From positions 16,659,483-16,723,482 of the forward strand of contig CP092884.1 in NCBI GenBank assembly GCA_030710605.1: a DNA stretch of 64,000 nucleotides, written 5' to 3'. A program made the translations under genes and the position numbers. Numbering within the stretch: position 1 is the first letter of the stretch; each line of letters begins with the position of its first letter. This document shows positions 51,321 through 62,779 of this stretch, one piece after another. The notes under the pieces were generated by a model. The model had not been told where the DNA came from. It saw only the letters and a list, made by a program, of their open reading frames with translations, and searched no databases. The stretch comes from Cordylochernes scorpioides (Eukaryota > Arthropoda > Arachnida > Pseudoscorpiones > Chernetidae).

Positions 51321-51476
51321 TTGTACGTGTGTGTGTTTGCGTCTGTTCTTGTGAGAGTATGTGAATGTGTACATGTGTGTGCGTGTGTGTGTGTTTGAGC
51401 CTGTGTGAGTGTGTGCATGTGTACAAGTATGTGTTTACGCCTGTGTGCGTGCTTATATATACGTGTAATTGTGAAC

Positions 51477-51627
51477 AAGTGACAATTTTTTTTTGACAAT
51501 TAAATAATTTTATTGACTTTTAGTCAATAATTACACCCAAAGTCAAAGGGAGAAAATACAAAAATTTACAATAATCTTGATTCTGTTAGGAGCGCAGAGC
51601 CAGCCTGAGCTCGTATATTCCCCTTTG
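51477..51627 (-). mobile_element. short retroposon insertion in the GT array
   Basis: On the minus strand it encodes a final ELRLALRS then stop, a 3' region with AATAAA and an A run of nine. A 39-bp segment starting CGCCTGTGTGCGTGCTTATA is identical on both sides (51438-51476, 51628-51666), which may be a long target duplication or simply array units. Confidence 0.55.
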
Positions 51628-51732
51628 CGCCTGTGTGCGTGCTTATATATACGTGTAATTGTGAACTAGTGTGTTTGTGTGTATGTGTGTGTGTTTGCGC
51701 CTGTGTGCGTGCTTATGTGTACGTGTATTTGT

Positions 51733-52210
51733 TTTTTGACAATTAAAATAAGTTTATTGACATCTAGTCAACAGTCAAAGAGAGAGTTTACAGAGTTTAA
51801 AGCAGTAGAGAAAATATATATACCAGACGAGGCCTTCTCCGAAGGGACGTCTGGATCCTAACAGGAGCCGAGAGCGGTCCTAAGTTTGGACAGGGCTTTG
51901 ACAATCCTGGAATCCATGCCCCCAACATGCTCGTTGACAGTGTTGAGGAATTTGGCGAGAATAATATTGTGTTTAGGCGAGAGTAGCCAGAGGATATAAT
52001 TCCTCTCATCGCTGTATAGAATCGCGAACGCGATATTAAACCTGATTACCACATCCTCATATAGGGGGCTCAAGATGGTTTCATCATTCAATCGTTCGAG
52101 TAAATCCACTACGCGGTTCTCGAGAACATCATACCTAAGGGTAGAAGTATTAGTGGGTGCAGGAGCGGTCTGAAGCTCATGGGTCGTCGGGGCAGGTAGT
52201 TGTAGCGGTG
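51733..52210 (-). mobile_element. longer related retroposon insertion with a coding 3' end
   Basis: It is oriented like its neighbour and ends TCAATAAACTTATTTTAATTGTC plus an A run, the same 3' end as 51477-51627. It encodes a protein end KLRTALGSC, homologous to ELRLALRS of the first insertion. Confidence 0.6.
51858..52205 (-). CDS. C-terminal protein fragment of an unrecognised retroelement
   Basis: The open frame enters from the GT array (its first ten codons are repeat-encoded) and then gives a proline-rich linker (LPAPTTHELQTAPAPTN). A helical-looking domain of about 90 residues follows: LENRVVDLLERLNDETILSP, FNIAFAILYSDERNYILWLL, then FLNTVNEHVGGMDSR. It is followed by a polyadenylation signal and an A tail. 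No known family is recognised. It may be the end of a LINE polyprotein or a retroposed host mRNA; two diverged copies sharing the C-terminus favour a retroelement. Confidence 0.45.
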   Translation of the reverse strand, partial: LQLPAPTTHELQTAPAPTNTSTLRYDVLENRVVDLLERLNDETILSPLYEDVVIRFNIAFAILYSDERNYILWLLSPKHNIILAKFLNTVNEHVGGMDSRIVKALSKLRTALGSC

Positions 52211-52689
52211 AATGAGTGTGTGTGCGTGTGTTTGTACGCATGTTTGTGTATAAAGGTATGCGTATGTCTGCGCGTGTGTGTGTTTGAGCCTGTGTGCGTG
52301 CTTATGTGTACGTATATTTGTGCATGAGTGTGTATGCCTTTGTTTGTACGTAAGTTTGTGTATAAAGGTATGCGTATGTGTGCCCGTACGTGTGTGTGTT
52401 GAGTCTGTGTGCATGCTTGTGTGTGAGAGTGTGCATGTGTGTGAGTGTGCGTACGTGTGTTTGAACAAAGGTGTCTGTTTGTAATTGTGTGCGTGTATGT
52501 GCGGGTACGTTTTTGAGTCTGTGAGCCTGATTATGCGTTCGTGTTTGAGAGTGTGGGTTTATGAGCGCTCTTGTGTTTGCATGTGTACAGGTTATACGAA
52601 TATGCATTTGTGTGTTAACGAGAAAAAAAAAGGTAAGAAAGAAAGGATAATAACTCTAGCAGTTAAAATGAATTAAAAAGTAAGCATTG

Positions 52690-54945
52690 AGCCGCTCAAA
52701 TAATCTTTTTCAGGCTACAAAACGTCATTTTGGAATAAATATTAACTAAGCGTTTAATTCAAATGCAATACCCAAAAATTCGCCTACCGATATTCAGGAA
52801 GTTTCATTGTGACATACTTGGTGAATCGTTGAGGCACAAATACGCCAACAGGAACCTAAAGGCTCTAAGATCAAATATATTTAATTTTTATTAAGAAAAA
52901 GAATTGGCCTAAATGGTCAAATAAACCTATATCAAGGTCAAATTTATCTTTATTTTGAAAGATGGCGTTCTTTTCTATGAAAATCTCTTTTTTCAATTAA
53001 GTGTATGTCATTTATAATTCAGAAAAAAATATACGTGTATACTCCAGGAGTGAAGTATACCTATTCCATCCTAAGAATAAGAAATTAATTGAATAAGCAT
53101 TTAGACTCCAACATGTATGTATAGGATCTGTATTGAGCTTTCCAAGATTTTTGTACGGTCCAGACGCATCGAAGCGTCGCCGTGCAATTAGAGAGAAATT
53201 AAAGGACGCTTCTAGATTTAGTTAATTAAAGCAGCCGATTCAATAGCAGAATATTGGCGCCATTATTGGCATGATCAACGTCAATATTTGTAGCGCCCCC
53301 TGGGTGCGGAAATATGCAGAATTATTCACTCAGAAAATGAGAATATTACGTAGGCATGCCTCCATATAGATAATGTCAGTTTCATATTTATCGCGACAAA
53401 TATAGGTTCTTTATAATAATTCTAATGATATATATAGTTGAGGAAATCATATTCCTTTATAAGGAGAAGTATAGCTATGTAATATACAGTAAAATGCCTT
53501 TTAACGACCACGTCTGGTTAGGTACAACATTACAAAGTTATAGATGTTTCACAGCACTTTGTTAAATAACGAGAAACACCAAGATTCCTATGAGAAAACA
53601 CTAAATGATTTTCCTAAACATCAAAATATTATCTAAATACAACAATATCTAATAAAACACACAATGCCTAAAGCCATGGTTACACAAGGGTTCTCCTAGA
53701 GGTGGACTCTCACAGGAGTCTGTTTCTTTTAAAAGAATCCTCATGAGTTGAACTGACATAAAATAGTTTCTGAAGAGAGACCACTTCCAGTAAAGACCGC
53801 TTTTAGCCATGTTTTAGAATATAATCTCTAATGAAGGAATCTACTGTAGTCTTCTTTAGCTACCATTACCCTAAAGTCAATGGGAAACCAATAAACATGT
53901 GTGGTTGCTGAATATATTTCAAATACCCTTAAATATAGTCGTAAATACTCGCTAGATAAAAACTCTAAATATTATTGAAAACTAATCAATTTGTACCTCA
54001 AAGCTCAAATTGTGATCAATGGCCCAATGCTTCATGAGCCACCATTGATATTAGACCCTAAAACTAAGTTTCTACTTGAAATAGTCCTAAATAGAGAATA
54101 TGATACCGTAATTTTCCTGAGAAACCACTAATAGAAGTAAAAGGACTGATCAGTATAAGTCATTTTATCACAATTTTATTTTTTATAAATAATATAACCT
54201 TTACTACTCTATAAATAGTTAAATATTAATTAGTATACAATTCGTATATGGTCTGAAAAGGATTGATGAAATTTGATGCCAAGTTATAAAAGAACGTTAT
54301 AACAAGACTTCCATTTCAAATCGTGTTTGATTCTGTTTGTATTTTCCGAATGATTTATATTAGGTAAAATTTAAAAGCAGCAGTATCATCTTTATTTTAT
54401 TTATCGCTTATAATATAATTTGATGAAATAAAAAGAAAGATATTGTCACATATTTCGCCAAAACTATACGCCATCTCTAGCATATATGATTGTATCGTTA
54501 TCTTCCCGGGTCCTCTAGATTTTTGAAATGGATGTTATATGCTGCTTATTTTTGGGTCTTCTTTACGAAAGAGTTCACTTAATTGAAATCAGGATCTATC
54601 CACAAAATTTCCATCTAAATTTGCTTAATATTATGAGTTGTGAAATTGGTGTGTGCATTGTACTTTATTATTTCAATAAATATATTGGTACCAGTAGAGC
54701 AATATTGGAACTGTATAATTTGACACTCAATCAAATTAAAACATTTAATATGGTCCTACGAAGTCTCACTTACTATTTATAATATTTGCATGAAATTGTA
54801 GTCGTCGTCAAATATTTATAAGTTTGTTGTTTATGTGTAGTTTGTAATAAAATGAATATAAGTACTGATTTGATAGAGATTAAATAATGACGTTCTGACA
54901 TAAGTTACGATACCAGCCAATATAGAGGCGTCACATGTTCTACAA
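52690..54945. other. gene-free AT-rich stretch with a possible decayed pogo-like element
   Basis: ACAGTAAAATGCCTTTTAAC at 53486 has the look of a pogo-type end, with a weak partner near 53840, but the arms are too diverged to define an element. An 84-codon ORF at 54528-54782 is unrecognised. Confidence 0.3.
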
Positions 54946-54949
54946 GATT

Positions 54950-55089
54950 CTAAGCATCGGTTCTGTAATCGCAGCAATTTCGCCCATCTGTTGCTACGAG
55001 TCGCCTAATTCCAGCATTCCATTCCTCTTCTTCCAATTCCGTCTTTTTGAACTCATCAGAATTGAAATGATGATAAATACTGACTTTTT
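54950..55089 (-). CDS. weak candidate terminal exon
   Basis: Minus strand: TTGTTTTCCACAG resembles a 3' splice site. About 45 codons to a TAG follow, with a charged composition (FNSDEFKKTELEEEEWNAGI, RRLVATDGRNCCDYRTDA). No family is recognised and no polyadenylation signal is evident nearby. The plus strand has a competing 62-codon ORF. Confidence 0.18.
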
Positions 55090-55239
55090 CTGTGGAAAAC
55101 AATTTATTCTGCAGGTTGCGTGAGTAATAATAAAAGCTGATTTCTAGGCGACCCTATAAGTATAAACAACACACAAAGCACCAATCTAAATATGGAAAAA
55201 GCATACATGATTCAAACGCATTTCTTTTTTTTTTTTTGC

Positions 55240-55538
55240 TTATCCCTAGTACACATGGTACAGGCCAGGACAATCATGGTGGATAAAAGTAGGCGACTGC
55301 TTTTACTGTTAGTGCACCACATGTCTACACATGTGAAAAGCAGTTCGACTTTGCACTTACAAATGTGCTACAACCCCGTTTGGTTACTTGCACTCGATGG
55401 TGGGGTTGGACTTTTTCAATAATCGGGGTCATTGTATCATTTTTTATTAAATCAGAAAAAAGTGCAAAATGCGGGAATCGAACCCGGGTCGCAGCGGTCG
55501 AAAACCAACGTTTAAGACCATCCTTCCACCGACCCCCC
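55240..55538 (-). repeat. tRNA-related SINE copy 3
   Basis: It has the best preserved promoter: on the minus strand GACCCGGGTTCGATTCCCGC contains a perfect B box. The tail has CCTAGTACACATGGTACAGG. Confidence 0.85.
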
Positions 55539-55679
55539 ATATATATCTTGTAAATTGCCAATATATCAAATATTAATCTTATTAATTGTCTCTATACAAC
55601 AATAATTTATCTTTATAATTGTTGAAATAACCCACATCATGTGTGATGTTTTTCCGAATGTTAATATAAAAATGATATA

Positions 55680-55856
55680 CAGTTAAACCTGTCTATAGCG
55701 CCCCCTCTAAATACTGCCTTCCTCTCTATAGCGCCCGATTTTAAATACGTAATACGATGCGATTTACATTAAAAGTGATCTGTCTATAGCACCTCTTCTC
55801 TATAGCACACTATTTTGGTGATTCCCAAGAGGGGGCGCTATAGGCAGGTTTAACTG
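55680..55856. repeat. pogo/Tigger-like MITE
   Basis: The ends CAGTTAAACCTGTCTATAGC and its inverse GCTATAGGCAGGTTTAACTG are flanked by TA on both sides. Internal copies of CTATAGCGCC and CTATAGCAC give a low-copy inner repeat. Confidence 0.85.
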
Positions 55857-55951
55857 TATCTTGTTAATAATATAATTCCTTCGGTAAAATTTTAAATAAA
55901 ATTAAATCCGCTTAGGGAAGAGTTTATTTTTTTAATCACGATAATACACAC

Positions 55952-55977
55952 TTTCGGGCGTAACAGCCCTCCGACAG
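55952..55977 (-). ncRNA. hammerhead relic
   Basis: Minus strand CTGTCGGA, stem II GGGC-TGTTAC-GCCC, then GAAAG. Stem II is perfect, but the core CUGANGA is altered, so it is probably inactive. Confidence 0.4.
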
Positions 55978-56039
55978 GAATAACCAAACTACTAACACTT
56001 AGAAACTTCTATCATATTTCTTGCTCCTCTTTTCATATA

Positions 56040-57365
56040 CAAGGGTCACTCCAAAGGTTTTTGCAATCATTATTAAATAATTTAAATATTAATAAATATA
56101 TTATACCGTTAAATATACATGATTTTTTTACCTATAAAAACATTTTCATGAAATAGTAACAAAAATGCCTCATAGAGGGCGCGAATTTGTTTACAGCGGC
56201 AGCAGTAATTTCTAAACATTGCATCAGACACAATAGAGTTGATAGAGAAAGTCTACGCGCCATGTTATTTTATGATTATAAAAGTAGTTTGACTTCGAAA
56301 GAATCCCATAAGAGATTGATGAAAGCTTTATGAGATAAAGCTTCTTCTAGTAGAAAAGTTTTTAATTGGTATAAAGAATTTGAATTTGTGTAAACCAACT
56401 CTGAAGAAAAACCTCGTTCAGGTCGACTACCAACAGAAGTGACCCAAAAAAATTGAGCTGGTGAGATTTTTACTTAGAGAAGATCGAAGAATTACGTTTC
56501 AGCAGTTAGAGAAAATTGTGGTCATTAGATCGGCAGCAATCAACACCATCAATAATGATAATTTAAAATACAGAAAACTTGTTAGTAGATGGGTACCTCA
56601 CAGCTTGATTGAAGACCAAAAACCTGGTCGCGTTAAATGATGTAATTTCATGTTGAAAAAGGTTGATGAGGCAAATCAAAGGCTGTATTAAATATTATTA
56701 GAGGTGACGAAACTTGAATTTACAATTTTGATCCAGAAACAAAATGGCAATCTACTCTTTGGTGCTCTTCAAAATCACCTCTTCCTAAGAAAGTTCGCGG
56801 AGCTCGAAGTGTTGGAAAACAAATGATCGCTTATCATTATTATTTTATTTTTATATAAATAGTGGTTTGATTCATATTGTTAAGTTAGAAGATAAAAAGA
56901 CAGTTAATAGTGACTGGTATACAACACTATGCCTTTCAGAAATATTTGAAAAAAAAATCAAGCAAAGCAGATCAAGAGCTCAACTTAAAGGAGTCCTTCC
57001 TCATCATGACAATGCAAGACCCTACAACTCAGCCTAAACATTTGACTTTTTAGCCAACTCTGATGTCCAATTAGTCACTCATCCACCATATTCACCAGAC
57101 CTAGAAACTAGTGACTTTTTTATTCCCAAAAGTTAAGTTATTGTTGAAAGGGATAAAATTTGACATTGATGAGGAAGTACTGCAAGCCTTTATCAATGCC
57201 GTAAATTCCATCCCCGAAGATGACTGGTGTAAATGCTTCGATAATTGATTTTCACGGATGAAATCTTGCAGAAGGCGCTAAGGGTGAATACTTTGAGAAA
57301 CTCAGAAAATTTGAAAATTGAAGCTTTAATAAAAATAATTGCAAAAACCTTTGGAGTGACCCTTG
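56040..57365 (+). mobile_element. mariner-family element, inactive
   Basis: The ends CAAGGGTCACTCCAAAGGTT and AACCTTTGGAGTGACCCTTG are inverted and flanked by TA (56038-56039, 57366-57367). Length 1326 bp, typical of mariner. The transposase inside is broken. Confidence 0.93.
56255..57250 (+). pseudogene. mariner transposase (D,D34D type), decayed
   Basis: Broken frames show a mariner-like N-terminus (YKSSLTSKESHKRLMKAL, RKVFNWYKEFE), the linker EKPRSGRLPTEV, the second catalytic motif HHDNARPYNS (about 57002-57031) and HPPYSPDLETSDFFIP (about 57080-57127), where the last D of SDFF is the third catalytic residue. At least ten stops and several frameshifts show a long-dead copy. Confidence 0.9.
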
Positions 57366-59375
57366 TATATATAGAAAGATTGTATTAAAAAAATTTGAAA
57401 ATTGGATTAAAATTAAATAAAAATGTGTATTTTGAATTCAAAATTGAATTTAAAATAAAATGAAAAGGTAAAACATTTACAAATCAAGATGAAGTAAGTT
57501 GTGAGCAATTACGCGTTCATTATGCGTATATTAATAATTTAATTCAATATTATTTAAATATAGAAATATATATATTATATAATATAAAATGCAATTATTA
57601 TTATTTTTTAAACATTTATTTTCATTCATTGGCTGTTCTACATTTTTTTTAGTATAGATTTAGAACAGAACACATATATTTTTGTAAATATGTATCGTTA
57701 ACCTACCTTTTTTTAATTCACGAATATAGAATTCATTTTATAAATTCTATATTTCTGTGACAAATAATATTATGTATAATTTGCTTCTCTCTCTCTCTCT
57801 CTCTCTCTCAAGTAATTCAAAATAAAAATTACTTGATAAGTAAATAATTTATTTCCTATTTTTCACGACTGCACCTCCAATTCTATCTTTTTCAACAACA
57901 AAACAAAATATTCATAACATATATATGTTATATAAAATATTATTTTATTTCAAATTATATTTTATAGATTAAACTATTCTGTTAAGTCTACCACCAGATG
58001 TCGCTACTTCCCTTTATATAACCTATTGTTGTTGTTTCCCGTTGGCCGGCTCAAAACTATTGTAATTATGTAAATAATATTTTGTTTTCCTTATTCTACT
58101 CGCCTCAAGTCAGGCATTACTTTATCAATTTATGTTTTTATATATTTCTTAAACTCAATTGAAGCTAATTCTGATCTAAACTATTTCTATTATTATTACC
58201 ACCACTGCTATATCACAAACCCACTCATGTACTCAAAAGCAGCATCAAATAATAATTCTACATTTAAATAATATTCCAAAATGAACAGAATATATTTTTA
58301 TAATTTATATATAATCATACCTCTGATATAATATAAAATTAAAAAATGGTTATGAAAATGAAATTTATATTAGAATATATTGTTTTTCTATTAACCATTC
58401 TCTCGCGCGCGGAAAATAACCTTAACAATAATTAATTATTAAAAGCCAAAAGAATAGAAAAAGTCTGAGATAAATAGTATATTACATTAATAATGAGTCA
58501 AATAGTAATTTGAGAGTGTTTGATTAATTACTATCATTAATTTAGAAAGAAGAATTAATACCTGGGTCAAGAAGGCTGCCATTGGTCAGGTGGGTAGGCC
58601 GTGATTGGTTAGCTTGCTCATGCTTGGGCATAAGACATGGGACAACCTGGTTGTCAAACATTTCCAGCAGTCAGTACTTAAGGACACCTCGACCTAGGTG
58701 AAAGTTATCTATTTTATGATCAGTTGAAAATGGAAAACGTCTAGGTAAACGTTCGTTATAGATATTATCATTTCTCAAGTTATCGTGCTTTAACGACTTA
58801 TTTATTATTTTATCTTTCCTATATAATTTCTCAATTCTATATACTTCTTACCATTGTTAAAAAAGGTTTCCGCGAGGAATTTAGTTTATAAACATTTTTA
58901 ATGGCCAATAAACTGAAAAGGAGAGAGTTATCCCATTCGAAATATTTTAATATATTGTCCTTTATCAAATATAGTTCAACGTATATATACGCTCTCTCTT
59001 TACTATTCTGATATTTAAAATTTAAAGTATATTTTGCTAATCTCTCTCTCTCTCATTTTTTTATAACTGATGCTTTCATAATAAGAATTAAGGTTACTTT
59101 ATTCAGTAACTTCTTACACCTCTAAATGGCAAGTTTTATTGTTAACCTATATATCTGTAGAAAGACTTTAAATCCGAAAATAAATTTGCAGAAACATAAT
59201 GAACCTTAAAGATTGATGTAAGCGATATTAGTCTGAAATATTAATAGTAAGAAAACTCTCTAACGCCGGACCTGCCTTTACTGTATCAGGATCGATAGAT
59301 ACGAACTAAAAATTGCAATTCAATCATAAGGTATACCTTTTATAACATATTTCCCCTCGGGATCTATAAGAATGC
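57366..59375. other. gene-free AT-rich stretch with microsatellites
   Basis: A (CT)n run of about 12 units lies at 57786-57809 and a shorter one at 59041-59055. Nothing coding is seen. Confidence 0.5.
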
Positions 59376-59377
59376 TA

Positions 59378-59573
59378 ATGAACTGTCTAATAAACATGAA
59401 CTGTCCAAAGAACATGAACCGTCTTAGAACATGAACCGTCTGAAGAAAATCAACCGTCTAAAAACATGAACCGTCTAAAGAACATGAACCGTCTGAAGGA
59501 CGTGAACCGTCTAAAGAACATGAACCGTCCGATGAAAGTGAACCTTCTAAAAACATGAACCGTCGAAATAATG
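59378..59573. repeat. 18-20-bp minisatellite
   Basis: About ten copies of GAACATGAACCGTCTAAA with small variations. Confidence 0.9.
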
Positions 59574-59816
59574 TTCATTTAATTGTGTGCGTGAATGGTA
59601 TGATTCTCTGAGACCTATCCTTTTCTGTCGGGCAGGAAACTCCTCTTCAATTTTCCAACTGGTAGATTGGGACATTGCGTATGATCAACCAAGTTTTTAT
59701 TTTTAACTCTGCACATGTGATGTAAATGGCGAATATAACATAAATAAATTTGCATATATTGAAGATTCAATGATAACCTAATCCAATTCGAACTTGATTA
59801 GGGAAGTCTCGAATAC

Positions 59817-60068
59817 TCAAACAGATTGAACCTTTAAATGAGGGCCTTGGAGACTGAATAGGAATCTAATCGGCGCTGTAGGGCGGAACCTGGAAGTGGC
59901 CGTCGTGAAGCCGACATCGAGCAAGAATGGTGCGGGACCATTTATGACTCCAGACCTCATCAAAAGTCTCGTAAATTGTGGAACGTCTCGACCTTTTATA
60001 GCGGCGGGGGAGATTTCGATTGGATCGCCGTACATATGACTGCTAGCTGTATCATCTTGCATAAACAT
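59817..60068 (-). CDS. 83-codon ORF in a GC-richer island, unrecognised
   Basis: Product starts MFMQDDTASSHMYGDPIEIS and includes GRDVPQFTRLLMRSGVINGP. The island is clearly richer in G and C than its surroundings, which in this window usually marks coding or recently arrived DNA. No domain, splice site or repeat partner is recognised. Confidence 0.2.
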   Translation of the reverse strand: MFMQDDTASSHMYGDPIEISPAAIKGRDVPQFTRLLMRSGVINGPAPFLLDVGFTTATSRFRPTAPIRFLFSLQGPHLKVQSV

Positions 60069-60069
60069 T

Positions 60070-62775
60070 GTGCTATGCTGGTAAAATTATTATCATTCTA
60101 TATACACTTATGCATACTTATATATTCAACCTAATTCTATTGACGTTATGTGGCGCTGAGTTTGTTGTTGACATAGATACATTGCTATAACTTGAAAAAG
60201 GTTGACTTCAACCAATGGAAATATTGGTTTGAATGATTTATATTTTGATCCAATATATGCCTTTTTAATTAAAGATATATTTATGCATTGATCTATGTTT
60301 CAAATAATTTTATATATATGAAACAAAAGCATGTCACAATCTAATGAGTTTTTTAGGCACAAACGCAACATCTTCAACATCTTTAAGAATAAATATAAGT
60401 TGGAGGTTGATTTTGTTTACTTTTTCTCTTTTTTTTTTCTCTTGATTAATCAAAAATTGTGTTGGCCAATAAAATTAACAATAAAGTTAAAAATCAACGT
60501 ATAGTTAATATTTAATTTTAAATAGGGTGTTTAACGTCTCAGGTCTGTTTTAGCGGCTCAACATGTATTTTCTTTCTTTTAAGTTCTTTCCTTATTTTTT
60601 CTTAGTTTTCATACATCTTCTCATATATATTTATATCACCTGAACATATAAACATATCAAATATACCTGCATAATTATTATATTTTATGGAATTTATTAC
60701 TTACCTAAAGAAAGTGTTTTTCCCCAATAGAATATTTTAACAAAGTATTTATTATTTTATTAACAGAGTATCAATTTTTATATTTATATTTTGCTACTCT
60801 CTAAATTTACTTCTTTGCTTATTTTGTATTTTATCACTTATAGTTTGTTGTTGTCTTAAATAAATTTCTGTGTCATCCTGAAGTTTGTCTTTCTAATTTC
60901 CCTTCAGTAGAAAACGTAAGACGTTTCGACCAAACATGCCGATGCTTGAAATTTTGTGGCTTATGAATGCAAATTAAGAACCTCAGCCTACTTGAACTGC
61001 GCATCCAGCACAAGTATTTTAGGCTCAATATTTGACGCAGCACTAGCTGATTTTCGAAAATTCCGTTTAAAATTTTTGCAGTATGCCTATAATGATGACT
61101 TTTCAACGACAATTGTAGATAATTTGACAAGAAATCCCGCAGTACACTATCCGGAATCTATCAGTCCATGACACGCTGGGTGGTACCTTGTATCCAGGCC
61201 AGTTAGAGTCCAACGATATATTGACTTACTCAATTTGTAACTATAAAACTCAAAAATAAAACAATTGATTGTTCTGAAATTTTAATCGTTTTTATCCTAT
61301 ACACTTTGTTCACACACACCAAATTTTGTCCAATCGGACAACTCATTCTTGATGGGTCGAATATGTTGTTATAGAGTGTATGTAAATTTGATATTGTTTT
61401 ATTTGCATTCCTTTTGTTTAACATATATTTCAAACGGAATATCCGACTATACATATTCTCACTTTCTAGTTGAAATCATAGTTTTATTAGTTGTTATATA
61501 ACGGAAAAGAGAGAAAGAGGGTGAAAGTGTGTTTTCTTTGAACCCTTATAAATATATTGTATATAGATTTCCTGGTTTTACCCGTGTTCTGCTCGAGTGA
61601 ATCTTTTTCAGAAAGAATCTTGTTGCTATGCTTAACAAATAAATGATAGTTTCACCTCGGCCATGTTTTTCTCGTGTGAATATTTCCCGAAAGAAAATGT
61701 GTTTTTGTCAATCAAACATTATGCATTATTATTTTAACAACATTTTCGAATAATAATAAGTAATTTTGTCAAATACCTGGTTAATTTTAATTTTTATAGT
61801 TTAAAAATTTGACAAAACCACCTCTTCTAGACTTGACTCTTATATCATATTCAAATTGCTGATAGAATTGATAAATATTAAAGAAATGTATAAGTAAATG
61901 GATGAATAAAATTACATTGACCTATATATTTATATAAAAAGTCATATATTGGCTAAAAAAACGTTTTTAATAGAAGATTCACTTATGGATTTCTCTCTAT
62001 TTTCAAAATGACTTATATATATTTATAGATAAAAACACACAAAAACTCAACAAGGTACAATCATCATAATTTGATAACAAAAATATAAGTATATTTATAT
62101 ATATATATATACATAATCGCCATCTACAAATATAATGGTGTTTCTTATCAGTAATATAACATCTAAAGCAAGTTAAGTTAAATTAGTTAAAACAAATATA
62201 GATTGAAGGAAACAAATTATCAAGTCTATATATATATATATATATCATGTTAGAGATATAACCTAACAAAGAGAAATATTAATCTTTTCCGAGATACACC
62301 ACAATTACATGATTTAAATTACTTCAATAAATTTGAGAAAGAGGGATGATACTGGAGAGAGATAACAGACGATACATATTAGGAAATGAAACTAATACAT
62401 GATAACAAAACTAATTAGAAATAAAACATTCCATTTGTTAGTTACAATCTATTATAACGCATCTTTAATTACTAAAGGTTGGGGATGGGATTTCTTCTAA
62501 TATTGATATTGGAATGTGATTAATGAGACAAATTTTGTTGCCATGTGTTGAGACACTGAAATAACTCATTTTAAATGTACTATCCGAATGTCGTCTATGT
62601 TAATATTCTACTAATGACAAATTTTCAATACATACTAATTATTTTTAGTTGTGTGGGGTGTGTGTGTAATTAGATAATATAATTAAAATCAGTGGTATAT
62701 TAGCAATAGTAATATGATACGAAATCATTAATTTTTTCGATTTCTTCTCTTCAAAGAGGGCAGTAGGTTCATATT
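60070..62775. other. gene-free AT-rich stretch with repeat relics
   Basis: 60370-60530 retains TTGTTGGCCAATAAAATTAA...AAAATCAACGTATAGTT from foldback family 2. 61565-61690 has diverged CCCG/TTTTACCCGTGTTCTGCTCG text like the CTAGCGGATG family. (AT)n runs lie at 62095-62111 and 62227-62246. ORFs at 60873-61171 and 61230-61454 are unrecognised. Confidence 0.4.
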
Positions 62776-62779
62776 TACA

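Larger units (their letters stand above)
51326..52640. repeat. GT-rich degenerate microsatellite/minisatellite
   Basis: The array alternates (TG)n with units such as GCCTGTGTGCGTGCTTATGT plus GTACGTGTATTTGT. ORFs rich in Thr/His (minus) or Cys/Val (plus) are products of the repeat. It is interrupted by two retroposon-like insertions. Confidence 0.9.

Noticed and set aside
51191..52607. Thr/His-rich and Cys/Val-rich ORFs of 60-127 codons in the GT array
   Set aside because: Simple-sequence translation, except for the non-repetitive part at 51858-52205, which is kept.
54935..55123. Secreted-protein exon starting MFYKILSIGSVIAAIS with signal-peptide-like start
   Set aside because: The downstream text is not protein-like, the donor site is weak and the opposite strand is at least as plausible.
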